Of a stretch of 11,189 bases of DNA, positions 1 through 7,638 are shown one piece after another. This stretch comes from Dethiosulfatibacter sp. GTDB taxonomy: Bacteria; Bacillota_A; Clostridia; Tissierellales; Dethiosulfatibacteraceae. The translations under genes were made by a program, and so were the position numbers. The notes beneath the pieces are model-generated. The model saw nothing but the letters and a program-made list of their open reading frames with translations, made no database searches and had not been told where the DNA came from. The number at the start of each line of letters is the position of its first letter. The first letter of the stretch is position 1. The DNA is taken from NCBI GenBank assembly GCA_019084435.1, contig JAHRFV010000071.1, forward strand, positions 1-11,189, in the 5' to 3' direction.

Positions 1-1
1 A

Positions 2-1255
2 GACAAAGAGGTAAGGCTTTTCGGATGGATACAAAATATCAAGTCCTTTAAGGGATTCTCTTTTGTCTATCTCAGAGACAGATCAGGGATTGTGCAGATG
101 ATTATAGATGATGAAAAAATCCTTTCATCTCTCAAGCTGGAGTCTTCAGTCAAGGCAAGTGGAAAAGTGCAGATGAATGAAAAAGCACCCGGTGGGGTGG
201 AGATCATTGTTGGCGAACTAGAAGTGGTTGGAGAGGCGAAGTATGATTTATTACCCTTTACAATCAACGGAATCGATATAAATGCCTCCTTGGATAAGCA
301 GTTGGATTATCGAACCATATCGTTGAGAAGAATGGATAGACGGGCTGTGTTTAAAGTCCAACAGGAAATTGTTCAAGCCTATAGAGATTTCTTGACAAAA
401 GAAGGTTTCACCGAGATACATACACCTAAAATAATCGGTATGGAAACTGAAGGCGGAGCGGACATTTTTATGCTGGACTATTTCGGTACTAGAGCCTTTA
501 TGGCTCAGAGTCCCCAGTTTTATAAGCAGATGATGGTGGGTGCGGGGTTTGAAAGGGTGTTTGAAATAGGAGCGGCTTACAGAGCTGAACCGCATAGTAC
601 ATGGCGTCATCTGAATGAGTATATGAGTCTGGATCTCGAAATGGGTTTTATAGAGAGCGAAGAAGAGATTATGGATTTGGAGGAAAGGCTGATCAAATAT
701 ATAATCAGTCATCTGAAAACATCCTGTGTCGACGAACTGAAAATCATGAAAGCGGAGCTTCCGACAATCGGAACCATTCCTAGAATAACCCTTTCTGATG
801 CTCAAAGTATTCTTCTGGAGAAATTCGGAAAGAAATCACCTATAGGGAATATTGATGCAGAAGGTGAAAAGATTTTCGCCCAATATGTCAAGGACGAGTA
901 CGACTCGGATTTTGTTTTTCTGACCAAGTATCCCGCCTCAAAGAGGCCGCTTTACACGATGCCGGATGACACGCTTGAAGGCATGACAAAGTCTTTCGAT
1001 TTGATTTTCAATGGCTTGGAAATCACAACAGGCGGACAGAGAATCCATGACTATGATATGTTGGTTAGAAGTATCCTGAAAGCTGGCGGGAAGCCTGAGG
1101 ATTTCGATTTCTACCTTGAATCATTTAAATATGGGGTTCCACCACATGGTGGATTGGCAATCGGTCTGGAAAGGATTACCATGATGTTTCTTGGTTTGGA
1201 TAACATCAGAAAAGCCACTCTGCTTCCAAGAGATATCAACAGGGTAAAGCCGTAA
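2..1255 (+). CDS. aspS: Non-discriminating aspartyl-tRNA synthetase (aspartate--tRNA(Asn) ligase), archaeal type, 5'-truncated by the window edge
   Basis: Class II synthetase that attaches Asp to tRNA(Asp) and, as inferred here, also to tRNA(Asn). The frame is open from base 2, so the start codon and roughly the first 15-20 residues lie upstream; 417 residues are visible, against about 430-440 for the family. Visible residues 1 to about 75 form the OB-fold anticodon domain (GWIQNIK, LRDRSGIVQ). The catalytic core has motif 1 (EGFTEIHTPKI, 134-144), QSPQ at 169-172, motif 2 (FEIGAAYRAE, 188-196, then RHLNE, 202-206), the TGGQR segment near 343 and motif 3 (GLAIGLERI, 384-392). It lacks the GAD insertion of bacterial AspRS, which marks it as archaeal-type. 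The short loop with KAPGG (61-65) resembles AsnRS and ND-AspRS. A GTG at 92 is internal, because conserved OB-fold residues precede it. First visible gene of the gatCAB operon. Confidence 0.93.
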   Translation, partial: DKEVRLFGWIQNIKSFKGFSFVYLRDRSGIVQMIIDDEKILSSLKLESSVKASGKVQMNEKAPGGVEIIVGELEVVGEAKYDLLPFTINGIDINASLDKQLDYRTISLRRMDRRAVFKVQQEIVQAYRDFLTKEGFTEIHTPKIIGMETEGGADIFMLDYFGTRAFMAQSPQFYKQMMVGAGFERVFEIGAAYRAEPHSTWRHLNEYMSLDLEMGFIESEEEIMDLEERLIKYIISHLKTSCVDELKIMKAELPTIGTIPRITLSDAQSILLEKFGKKSPIGNIDAEGEKIFAQYVKDEYDSDFVFLTKYPASKRPLYTMPDDTLEGMTKSFDLIFNGLEITTGGQRIHDYDMLVRSILKAGGKPEDFDFYLESFKYGVPPHGGLAIGLERITMMFLGLDNIRKATLLPRDINRVKP

Positions 1256-1286
1256 TAATAGAAGAATGTGATGATGGAGGTTTAAA

Positions 1287-1571
1287 ATGATTGTTACTAA
1301 AAAAGAAGTTGCCTATATTGCCGGATTATCTAATCTTATGTTTGATGATGCGTCAATCGAAAAAATGGCGGATGAGTTTTCAAAAATACTCAATCACTTT
1401 GACAATATAAGCAAGGAAGATCTAAGCGGAATTGAAATGTACTCCTTTGCGGATGAACCACTAAGGCTTAGACCTGACAAGGCGGTACCATTTGAAGATG
1501 CTGCTGTGCTGTATGATAACACCAAATCGATGCAGGATACAGCAATCAAAATACCAAAAGTTGTGGATTAG
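1287..1571 (+). CDS. gatC: Asp-tRNA(Asn)/Glu-tRNA(Gln) amidotransferase subunit C
   Basis: Small subunit that wraps around GatA and GatB and stabilises the transamidosome. The 94 residues match the family's usual length of about 95-100. The N-terminal helical part (KKEVAYIAGLSNLMFDD) has the usual VxxIAxLxxL pattern, the middle has the ILNHFDNI segment, and the end has the conserved IKIPKVVD tail. The start is set by GGAGG at 1276-1280, seven bases before ATG. It lies 31 bases after aspS, and its stop codon overlaps the ribosome binding site of gatA, so it is clearly inside the operon. Nothing is unusual in the sequence. Confidence 0.93.
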   Translation: MIVTKKEVAYIAGLSNLMFDDASIEKMADEFSKILNHFDNISKEDLSGIEMYSFADEPLRLRPDKAVPFEDAAVLYDNTKSMQDTAIKIPKVVD

Positions 1572-1582
1572 GAGGTGTTAGC

Positions 1583-3055
1583 ATGGATGTTGCGGGTTTA
1601 AGCATAAAAGATATAAAGAGAGGCCTTGAAACTAAAGCGTTCTCGGATGAGGAGCTAGTCGGCTCTTATCTGGACAGGATTGAAAAATACGATCATAAAA
1701 TAAAGGCTTTCATAACAGTTTGTGGGGATGAAGCTATCTCTATGGCACAATCTGTAGACCGAAAAATAGCACAGGGCGATAAACTTGGACCAATGGAAGG
1801 GATTCCTGTAGGCTTGAAGGATAATATGTGCACCAAGGGCATCAGGACAACCTGTGGATCAAAGATGCTCAGTGACTTCATACCCCCATATGACAGCAGT
1901 ATTGCGAAAAAATTAAAAGACCAGGGTGCAGTCATAATGGGGAAATTGAATATGGATGAGTTTGCTATGGGGTCATCGAATGAGAATTCAGCCTTTTTTG
2001 CTACAAGAAACCCATGGGACACTGAAAGGGTTCCTGGGGGATCTTCAGGTGGCTCAGCTGCCGCTGCATCAGCAGGATTTTCGGCTGTTACCTTTGGATC
2101 TGATACAGGTGGCTCTATCAGAATGCCCGCATCCTTTTGCGGTCTGGTAGGTGTCAAACCCACTTATGGTGCTGTTTCAAGGTATGGGTTGGTGGCATTT
2201 GGTTCATCTCTGGATCAGATAGGACCCTTAAGCCGAAGTGTAGAGGATGCCGCTTATGCATTGGAAGCCATACAAGGCTTTGATCCTAAGGATTCAACCT
2301 CATTGCAAGTAGGTTATAAGACAGATTATGACGGGTTGATGAAACAGGGAATAAAGGGTATGAGAGTCGGTATTCCCAAAGAGTTTTTCGGCGAAGGTGT
2401 GGACAGAGAAGTTAGAGAAAGTGTGCTTGCCTCAGCGTTAATACTGGAGAAAGCAGGCGCTCATGTAGAGGAGTTCAGTCTTCCAATCACAGAAACTGGT
2501 TTGTCGGCCTACTATATCATCTCATCTGCGGAAGCAAGCTCAAACCTTGGTAGATATGACGGCGTGAGATATGGTTACAGAACAGAGTCATTTAAGAATT
2601 ACGAAGAGCTAGTCTTAAAATCAAGAACTGAGGGCTTTGGTGATGAAGTCAAGAGACGTATCATGCTTGGGACTTACGTTCTATCATCAGGCTACTATGA
2701 TGCCTACTACAAGAAAGCCATGATGTTCAGGCAAAAGGTCAAGGCTTTATACAAAAGCGCATTTGAAAAATATGACACGATCATTTCACCAACGGTGCCT
2801 ATGCTGCCCTTTAAGCTGGGAGAAAAAACATCGGATCCACTCCAAATGTATCTGGCTGATACTTTAACAGTTAATGTCAACATAGCTGGCATACCTGCCA
2901 TCTCGATGCCGTCTGGATTTAGCAGGACAGGATTGCCGATAGGGGTGCAGTTTATGGGTGACCATATGTCCGAAGATAAGCTGTTCAGATTTGCTTATGT
3001 TTTGGAAAAGGAATTGAAACTGGATATGATGCCGGATCTTGAGGGGGTGCAATAA
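1583..3055 (+). CDS. gatA: Asp-tRNA(Asn)/Glu-tRNA(Gln) amidotransferase subunit A (glutaminase)
   Basis: Amidase-signature subunit that hydrolyses glutamine and passes ammonia to GatB. Its 490 residues are the normal length. The Ser-cisSer-Lys triad is visible: Lys79 in GIPVGLKD, the cis-serine Ser154 in PGGSSGGSA, and the nucleophile Ser178 in GSDTGGSIR. The residue numbers coincide with those I recall for characterised GatA proteins. The region from GGSSGG to CGLVGVKPTYG is typical of the family. AGGAGGTG at 1570-1577 gives ideal spacing to the ATG. The TAA stop shares one base with the ATG of gatB (TAATG), suggesting translational coupling. All key residues are present, so I expect an active enzyme. 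Confidence 0.96.
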   Translation: MDVAGLSIKDIKRGLETKAFSDEELVGSYLDRIEKYDHKIKAFITVCGDEAISMAQSVDRKIAQGDKLGPMEGIPVGLKDNMCTKGIRTTCGSKMLSDFIPPYDSSIAKKLKDQGAVIMGKLNMDEFAMGSSNENSAFFATRNPWDTERVPGGSSGGSAAAASAGFSAVTFGSDTGGSIRMPASFCGLVGVKPTYGAVSRYGLVAFGSSLDQIGPLSRSVEDAAYALEAIQGFDPKDSTSLQVGYKTDYDGLMKQGIKGMRVGIPKEFFGEGVDREVRESVLASALILEKAGAHVEEFSLPITETGLSAYYIISSAEASSNLGRYDGVRYGYRTESFKNYEELVLKSRTEGFGDEVKRRIMLGTYVLSSGYYDAYYKKAMMFRQKVKALYKSAFEKYDTIISPTVPMLPFKLGEKTSDPLQMYLADTLTVNVNIAGIPAISMPSGFSRTGLPIGVQFMGDHMSEDKLFRFAYVLEKELKLDMMPDLEGVQ

Positions 3056-4482
3056 TGTCAGCTTATGAAACAGTTATCGGACTTGAAATCCATGTGGAAC
3101 TTGCCACAGAATCAAAGATATTTTGCACTTGTCCCACAACGTTTGGGGCTGAGCCCAATAAGAACACCTGCCCTGTCTGCATCGGACTACCGGGTGTTAT
3201 GCCTGTGTTGAACGAAGAGGTTGTGAATCTCGCTGTCAAAGCGGGTATTGCTCTGAACTGCGATATCAATCTGATCAACAAGATGGATAGGAAGAACTAT
3301 TTTTACCCTGATTTGCCTAAAGCCTATCAGATATCACAGTTCGACCTGCCAATATGCGTCGGTGGACATGTGGATGTAGAAGTCGAAGGCAAAAAAACTA
3401 GAGTTGGACTGACTAGAATTCATATTGAGGAAGACGCAGGGAAACTAATACATCTGGAGGAAGAAGAAAACACACTGATTGATTACAACCGAGGGGGAGT
3501 TCCCCTTATAGAAATCGTCACTGACCCTGATATCAGGTCAGCGGAAGAGGCTGTTGAATTCTTGAAGACATTAAGAGCCGTTCTGGTTTATTCGGGAATA
3601 TCTGATTGTCGTATGGAGCAGGGATCGATGAGATGTGATGTCAATATCTCTGTCAGGGAATTTGGTTCCGAGATACTCAACACAAAGGTTGAGATTAAGA
3701 ACATGAACTCCATGAAGGAAGTCCATAAAGCCATAAGAAAAGAAGAAGCTAGACAGATACAGTTCTACAGCTATGGAGAGGGGCATAAAGTCATTCAAGA
3801 GACGAGAAGATGGGATGCTGCAAAAGGAAGGACTATCACAATGAGGACCAAGGAAGATGCACAGGATTATCGCTATTTTCCAGAACCGGATCTTCCACCT
3901 GTTATAATTCAAAAAGAAAAGGTAGCTGATATAGAAAAATCACTCCCCGAACTGCCAACTGCTAAAAAAGAAAGAATGATGGTGAAGTACGGTCTTTCAC
4001 TCAATGACATCGGAATACTGATTGAAGAAAAATCCGTAGCTGACTTTTATGAAGCAGTTGTCCATCTTTCCGGTGAACCGAAAGAGGCGGCAAACTGGAT
4101 CATCACTGAACTGCTAAGAGTACTGAAAACAGAAACAGATATTCCCATGACAGCCGGACAGTTGTCAGATTTGATAATCGAAGTCAAGAAAGGAACCATC
4201 AGCAGGACTGCTGCCAAAGATGTCTTTGAGGAGCTTGTCGTATCGGACAAGTCAGTAGATCAAGTCATACAAGAAAAAGGCTTGAAGCAGATAAGCTCAA
4301 CGGATGAGCTGGAGGGAATAGTCGATTCGGTATTACGGGATAATCCTCAAGCTGTTGAGGACTATAAGGCCGGTAAGAACCAGTCATTTGGTTTTCTGAT
4401 GGGACAGTGCATGAAGGCCTCAAAAGGAAAAGGCAATCCAGGAGTTGTCAAATCATTGCTCGAAAGAGCATTAGGGCAATAA
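3055..4482 (+). CDS. gatB: Asp-tRNA(Asn)/Glu-tRNA(Gln) amidotransferase subunit B
   Basis: Subunit that binds mischarged tRNA, activates the aspartyl or glutamyl carboxylate with ATP and completes amidation. The 475 residues have the full domain order. The cradle domain begins YETVIGLEIHVEL and carries four cysteines (Cys24, Cys26, Cys39, Cys42) in the zinc-site pattern before GLPGVMPVLN. The middle has HIEEDAGK, RGGVPLIEIVTDPD and DYRYFPEPDLPP. A helical segment follows, then a YqeY-like tail ending in GFLMGQCMKASKGKGNPG, which in this family contacts the tRNA elbow. GAGGGGGTG at 3041-3049 serves the start. It is the last operon gene, and its final 12 bases overlap the 3' end of the opposing M23 peptidase gene. 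Confidence 0.96.
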   Translation: MSAYETVIGLEIHVELATESKIFCTCPTTFGAEPNKNTCPVCIGLPGVMPVLNEEVVNLAVKAGIALNCDINLINKMDRKNYFYPDLPKAYQISQFDLPICVGGHVDVEVEGKKTRVGLTRIHIEEDAGKLIHLEEEENTLIDYNRGGVPLIEIVTDPDIRSAEEAVEFLKTLRAVLVYSGISDCRMEQGSMRCDVNISVREFGSEILNTKVEIKNMNSMKEVHKAIRKEEARQIQFYSYGEGHKVIQETRRWDAAKGRTITMRTKEDAQDYRYFPEPDLPPVIIQKEKVADIEKSLPELPTAKKERMMVKYGLSLNDIGILIEEKSVADFYEAVVHLSGEPKEAANWIITELLRVLKTETDIPMTAGQLSDLIIEVKKGTISRTAAKDVFEELVVSDKSVDQVIQEKGLKQISSTDELEGIVDSVLRDNPQAVEDYKAGKNQSFGFLMGQCMKASKGKGNPGVVKSLLERALGQ

Positions 4483-5772
4483 GTCGTACTCCAAAACCTG
4501 CCAGGTGTTGACATATGTATTGTAAATGCTGATAGACCAATGAAGATGAGGGCCAGTGGAAAAACCGGTGGATCCCATGGTTCCCACGAAATCACCCTTG
4601 TTGACGAAATCGCCCTCTTGTGAGGATAGCGTGTTCAAATGATAATAGCTGGTGAATACACCCATTCCATGATCGATTATGATTGTGTTGCCGGTCAATA
4701 TCAGATACTCAGACAAGACAATATTACCGCTGTTGCAGGCATAGATTTCTGTGCCGGTCGGTGCGGCAAGATCCAATCCTGAATGTCGGCTGGAGGTGAT
4801 TTGGTCGTTGACATACCTTATTTCACCGTAGTCTGTTGTCAGTACGCATGAATCCTTTACGGGCAAGATGAACTCACCTTCCCACAGCTTTTTCAATGTG
4901 GAGGTGGATCTTGCGGACTGTGCCCTTTCACGGAACTCTTTATAGGCTGCGTCGTTGTTTGTTGATTCGTATACTTCATCGCTAACATACAAATATTGTG
5001 TAACGAAGTCTTTATCGTTTATTTTAACGGTGTGGGAGAGATTTGCAATAATCTCTTTCGCATCGTTTTTAATTTCAACATTTATAGCATAATCTCCTGC
5101 CTCAGTCCAGATGTCGATGGGTACGAAGTAAACGATTGAATCACCCATTGGAACATTTGAAACCAAACCATGAGACAGATTTGTTGAGAGGTCAGTCTGA
5201 TAGCTATCTTTTATATTTGATACAGACAGCACAAGGATATTACCGGGGAAATTGGCAGCGGTTTTTATTTGAATCTCAGGATGAAGCGTGACATCTAAAT
5301 TAACCCTGTATTGAAGGGATCCGTAATATTCTCTGTCATCAAGCTTGTCCCAGTCGGTATCAATTAAAACCGGATAGATTCCATTTTTATCAATGGAAGC
5401 CAACAACTCGGATATGGATTCATAGACAACGGCGTCGTTATCCTGTAACCGTATAGCCATGTGATTTGGTTCGATTTCGAATTGAAGAACAGTATTTGCG
5501 GTTTCATCTATCTTGAGGCTCTTAATTATTGATTCGGATTTAGACATAACAGAATACAAACCCAATGGATTACTGTAATAAAAATCTCCTGAAGGTGACA
5601 GGGCAAGAATCTCTCCTTCAGTCTCTATGCTAAGATCCAGCTTGTCTTCGTATGGTGACTTAAAGAAAAAGTTGGAATTCAGGCGGACTTCATTATTGAC
5701 ATTGTTTGCTGTTGTGATTGTTATCAAAATAGCTAAGATTAATACAGGTACAAATACTATAAGTTTTCTCAT
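4471..5772 (-). CDS. Membrane-anchored or secreted M23-family metallopeptidase
   Basis: Predicted zinc endopeptidase acting on peptidoglycan cross-links outside the membrane. The 433-residue protein opens with an uncleaved anchor or signal (MRKLIVFVPVLILAILITIT). Residues about 25-300 are a long extracytoplasmic region I do not recognise, with beta-rich stretches and no cysteine. The LytM/M23 domain follows at about 305-433. Its zinc ligands are His330 and Asp334 in HSGLDLAAPTG and His411 in GPHLHW, with His378 (YYHL) and His409 as the catalytic histidines, so it should be active. I chose the ATG at 5772 because AGAGGA lies 8 bases upstream. Extending to 5853 would translate an intergenic repeat. 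The 3' end overlaps gatB. The only cysteines (309, 346) lie within or next to the catalytic domain. No strong promoter is visible. Confidence 0.88.
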   Translation of the reverse strand: MRKLIVFVPVLILAILITITTANNVNNEVRLNSNFFFKSPYEDKLDLSIETEGEILALSPSGDFYYSNPLGLYSVMSKSESIIKSLKIDETANTVLQFEIEPNHMAIRLQDNDAVVYESISELLASIDKNGIYPVLIDTDWDKLDDREYYGSLQYRVNLDVTLHPEIQIKTAANFPGNILVLSVSNIKDSYQTDLSTNLSHGLVSNVPMGDSIVYFVPIDIWTEAGDYAINVEIKNDAKEIIANLSHTVKINDKDFVTQYLYVSDEVYESTNNDAAYKEFRERAQSARSTSTLKKLWEGEFILPVKDSCVLTTDYGEIRYVNDQITSSRHSGLDLAAPTGTEIYACNSGNIVLSEYLILTGNTIIIDHGMGVFTSYYHLNTLSSQEGDFVNKGDFVGTMGSTGFSTGPHLHWSISIYNTYVNTWQVLEYDLLP

Positions 5773-5818
5773 ATCGTCATTCCTCTCATAATTGTCTATA
5801 CACCAGATAACTCGATGA

Positions 5819-5839
5819 ACCCAAGAACCCTGTTGATGG
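5819..5839 (-). repeat. 21-bp intergenic repeat, copy 1
   Basis: On the minus strand it begins CCATCAACAGGG and ends TTCTTGGGT. It is identical over all 21 bases to the copy at 7664-7684 and in the same orientation. It lies 47-67 bases upstream of the M23 peptidase start, between the lipoprotein terminator and that gene. If translated as an extension of the peptidase frame, it reads HQQGSWV. Likely one part of a dispersed genomic repeat. Confidence 0.8.
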
Positions 5840-5860
5840 CGATTTTTTACCACTTAAGTC

Positions 5861-5893
5861 AAAAAATAAGACAGGGACCATCGTGATCCCCGT
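5861..5893 (-). terminator. Intrinsic terminator after the lipoprotein gene
   Basis: Seven bases after the stop codon, the minus strand reads ACGGGGATCA, loop CGA, TGGTCCCTGT: a 10-bp stem including two G-U pairs. It is followed by CTTATTTTTT. This separates the lipoprotein gene from the M23 peptidase gene downstream. Confidence 0.78.
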
Positions 5894-5900
5894 GATAAAC

Positions 5901-6977
5901 TTAGTTGTTTTCCACCCACTGGACGAGCGTATCGGTTTCAGGTACGGCTGGCAAGGTGGTTGCTTCTCCTGATTTGAACAATTTAAGGCTTGGGAATGAT
6001 GTTATATTGTATTCGGTTAGCAAATCGCCGGCGGCATCCTTCTCTATTTGTCCGACTTTTGCGATATCAGCCAATGCAATGGCTGCGTTTCTAAATGGTT
6101 GAAGCATATTGTCATTCAAGTCGCTACCCTTTTGATAGAAAAGCACCAGTGCTTTTTCCTCATTTAATATTTCTGTGTCGAATGTATTTGCTGTTAGCTC
6201 AATGGGTCCGTTTTCCCGCTGGAACTGATACTTGTAGGCCTTTGCTAATCCGAGCTGCTCAACCAATGCCTGATCGACCTTTCCTTCTGAAACAAGTTCT
6301 TCGACCAGTGTTCTGGCACTGTTTAATTTTGTAGTGCTTAAAGCATTGTAGGTAATCAGAACCAAATGATATCGAGATAGATAATTCTCAGAGAATTTCA
6401 CATTATCAGTGAGACCCTTTAAATTTCCTAAACGGATTGCATTTTCATAGGCGTAAGTGGTTTCGTAACCAAGTGCTCTTAAATAGAATGTCAACAAGTG
6501 CTGAAGAACCACGGGGTCTTTGGCACCAAAAATATTATCTTGTGGTACAGTTCCTATAGCTATTCCGTTAAGATAAGCTCTCCCAACAAATGGCTTAGCC
6601 CATTCGCTGACATCAGTGAAAGGATTCTCCTCAGGCAATGAAGGCTCCCAACCTAAAGCGGACACAATCATCTTCATAGCTTCTTCACGATTCATAGCAC
6701 CTTCAAGATTTGGCTCGTAACTGGTAGGTGAAACACCATCGAATAATCCAAGTTGATAAAGGATTTCTCCTTGCTTATATGCCCTGTCCAGTACATCGTT
6801 CAAATCTTCAGTTCCATTGCCTCCGGTTGTTTCACTACCGGGAGTAGTTGTAGTTGGTTCTCCTGTAGTCTGACTTGGGTCTGAACTAGGATTTGTAGTG
6901 GTTGAAGGTTGGTTGCCGGAACAAGCTGTCGATATCATCAAAGCAATAACCATGATTGTTAACAATAGTCTTTTCAT
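5901..6977 (-). CDS. Lipoprotein with SLH-like repeats and a thioredoxin-like domain lacking cysteines
   Basis: A 358-residue exported lipoprotein of unknown role. Residues 1-18 form a lipoprotein signal ending ISTA before Cys19, the only cysteine in the protein. Residues 20-57 are a Ser/Thr/Pro/Gly linker. Three degenerate S-layer-homology-like units follow: about 67-109 (LGLFDGV, then MNREEAMKMIVSALGW), 119-171 (FTDVSEWAKPFVGRAYLNGIAIG) and 177-233 (LGNLKGLT, then LSRYHLVLITYNAL). Residues about 259-358 look like a thioredoxin fold: KALVLFY on the central strand, LLTEYNITSFPSLKLFKSG with the cis-proline position at Pro329, and a C-terminal helix. The place of CxxC holds QKGSDLND, so redox activity is not expected. 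GGAGGA five bases before 6978 fixes the start at 6977, not 7004. It has its own promoter and terminator. The SLH part suggests cell-wall association; the rest is inference. Confidence 0.8.
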   Translation of the reverse strand: MKRLLLTIMVIALMISTACSGNQPSTTTNPSSDPSQTTGEPTTTTPGSETTGGNGTEDLNDVLDRAYKQGEILYQLGLFDGVSPTSYEPNLEGAMNREEAMKMIVSALGWEPSLPEENPFTDVSEWAKPFVGRAYLNGIAIGTVPQDNIFGAKDPVVLQHLLTFYLRALGYETTYAYENAIRLGNLKGLTDNVKFSENYLSRYHLVLITYNALSTTKLNSARTLVEELVSEGKVDQALVEQLGLAKAYKYQFQRENGPIELTANTFDTEILNEEKALVLFYQKGSDLNDNMLQPFRNAAIALADIAKVGQIEKDAAGDLLTEYNITSFPSLKLFKSGEATTLPAVPETDTLVQWVENN

Positions 6978-7023
6978 ATATTCCTCCGTTTGGTAAGCGG
7001 TCAATGTGTGTGTTCATGTTTAT

Positions 7024-7052
7024 ATTATATGCATGGCATGTCATATATGCAA
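7024..7052 (-). promoter_or_regulatory. Promoter for the SLH/thioredoxin-like lipoprotein
   Basis: On the minus strand, TTGCAT (7047-7052), a 17-base spacer and a perfect TATAAT (7024-7029). The start site would be near 7017, about 40 bases before the ATG at 6977. The -35 is weak (TTG only), so an activator may contribute. Confidence 0.6.
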
Positions 7053-7071
7053 TAAGGATTATCAATAATGT

Positions 7072-7587
7072 CTAATCCTTTATTTTCAATAAAGCTAACC
7101 TCTTCTTGATATCTGACTCCAGGATGAGTTTCAGGGTACCTTGTGAACCATCGTATCTTGACAGGGGAGCTGTAATAGTATCTGAAGTTGGTTTCTCAGT
7201 CAACGGTGCAGTAATTTCTTGGCATATTTCTTTATATAGAGATGAGTATATTTTGTAAATACTTTCTATTGAAGACAGTTCAGTTTTCAGTAATTGCATC
7301 AGTTCTTTTATTTGATTGATGGATAGTATGTTTTTTAATTGGTAGAGCATCATCAATTGCATGATGTGAGTTTTTTTATATTTTTTTTTGACCGGCTTAT
7401 CGATCAGTTCGTTTTTAACGTAATTATTGATCATGGTTTTGGTTAATGCTTTTTCATCCCGGTCTACTTTTAAATCGCTGAGCTGGATTTCAAGATAATT
7501 AGTCACTTGATCCATATACAACTCAATATCAGGGATAGCTTCTTCCTTAACAAATTTATAATTTAGTATAGGGTTGAATCTTGTCAT
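7072..7587 (-). CDS. DUF1836 family protein, probable MerR-like DNA-binding regulator
   Basis: A 171-residue soluble protein of the DUF1836 family, whose function is not established. The N-terminal segment (IPDIELYMDQVTNYLEIQL) and the following TKTMINNYVKNELIDKP match the family as I remember it. The middle resembles a MerR winged helix: a helix-turn-helix around TKTMINNYVK, a basic wing (VKKKYKKTHI), then helices reading YQLKNILSINQIKELM, like MerR effector-side helices. The C-terminal 60 residues are low in recognisable motifs. GAGAGGC five bases upstream supports the ATG at 7587. A strong promoter on the same strand gives a leader of about 95 bases that contains the 21-bp repeat and a hairpin. 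The gene is divergent from trhA, so regulating trhA or itself is a reasonable guess but not shown. Confidence 0.82.
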   Translation of the reverse strand: MTRFNPILNYKFVKEEAIPDIELYMDQVTNYLEIQLSDLKVDRDEKALTKTMINNYVKNELIDKPVKKKYKKTHIMQLMMLYQLKNILSINQIKELMQLLKTELSSIESIYKIYSSLYKEICQEITAPLTEKPTSDTITAPLSRYDGSQGTLKLILESDIKKRLALLKIKD

Positions 7588-7638
7588 TTTTTGCCTCTCA
7601 GATTGTATTTTGTCCGATGAATAACGGTTTCTAAGTAT

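Noticed and set aside
251..805. 184-residue open frame on the minus strand inside aspS
   Set aside because: It is antisense to conserved class II synthetase motifs, has no ribosome binding site or recognisable domain, and its composition is that of a shadow frame.
1693..2163. 156-residue open frame on the minus strand inside gatA
   Set aside because: It lies opposite the amidase signature; the open frame follows from gatA codon use and resembles no known protein.
5840..5870. Promoter for the M23 gene between the terminator and repeat copy 1
   Set aside because: TTGACT is present on the minus strand but no acceptable -10 follows at 16-18 bases. A weak TTGGGT-18-TATAGA further on is also not convincing.
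6978..7004. Earlier ATG for the lipoprotein, adding nine residues
   Set aside because: It would place polar residues before the signal peptide. GGAGGA sits inside this stretch at the right distance from 6977.
7054..7080. AAGGATT...AATCCTT inverted repeat over the DUF1836 stop codon, considered as a terminator
   Set aside because: The stem is AT-rich with a 13-base loop and no U-run follows in the minus direction; it runs into the next promoter.
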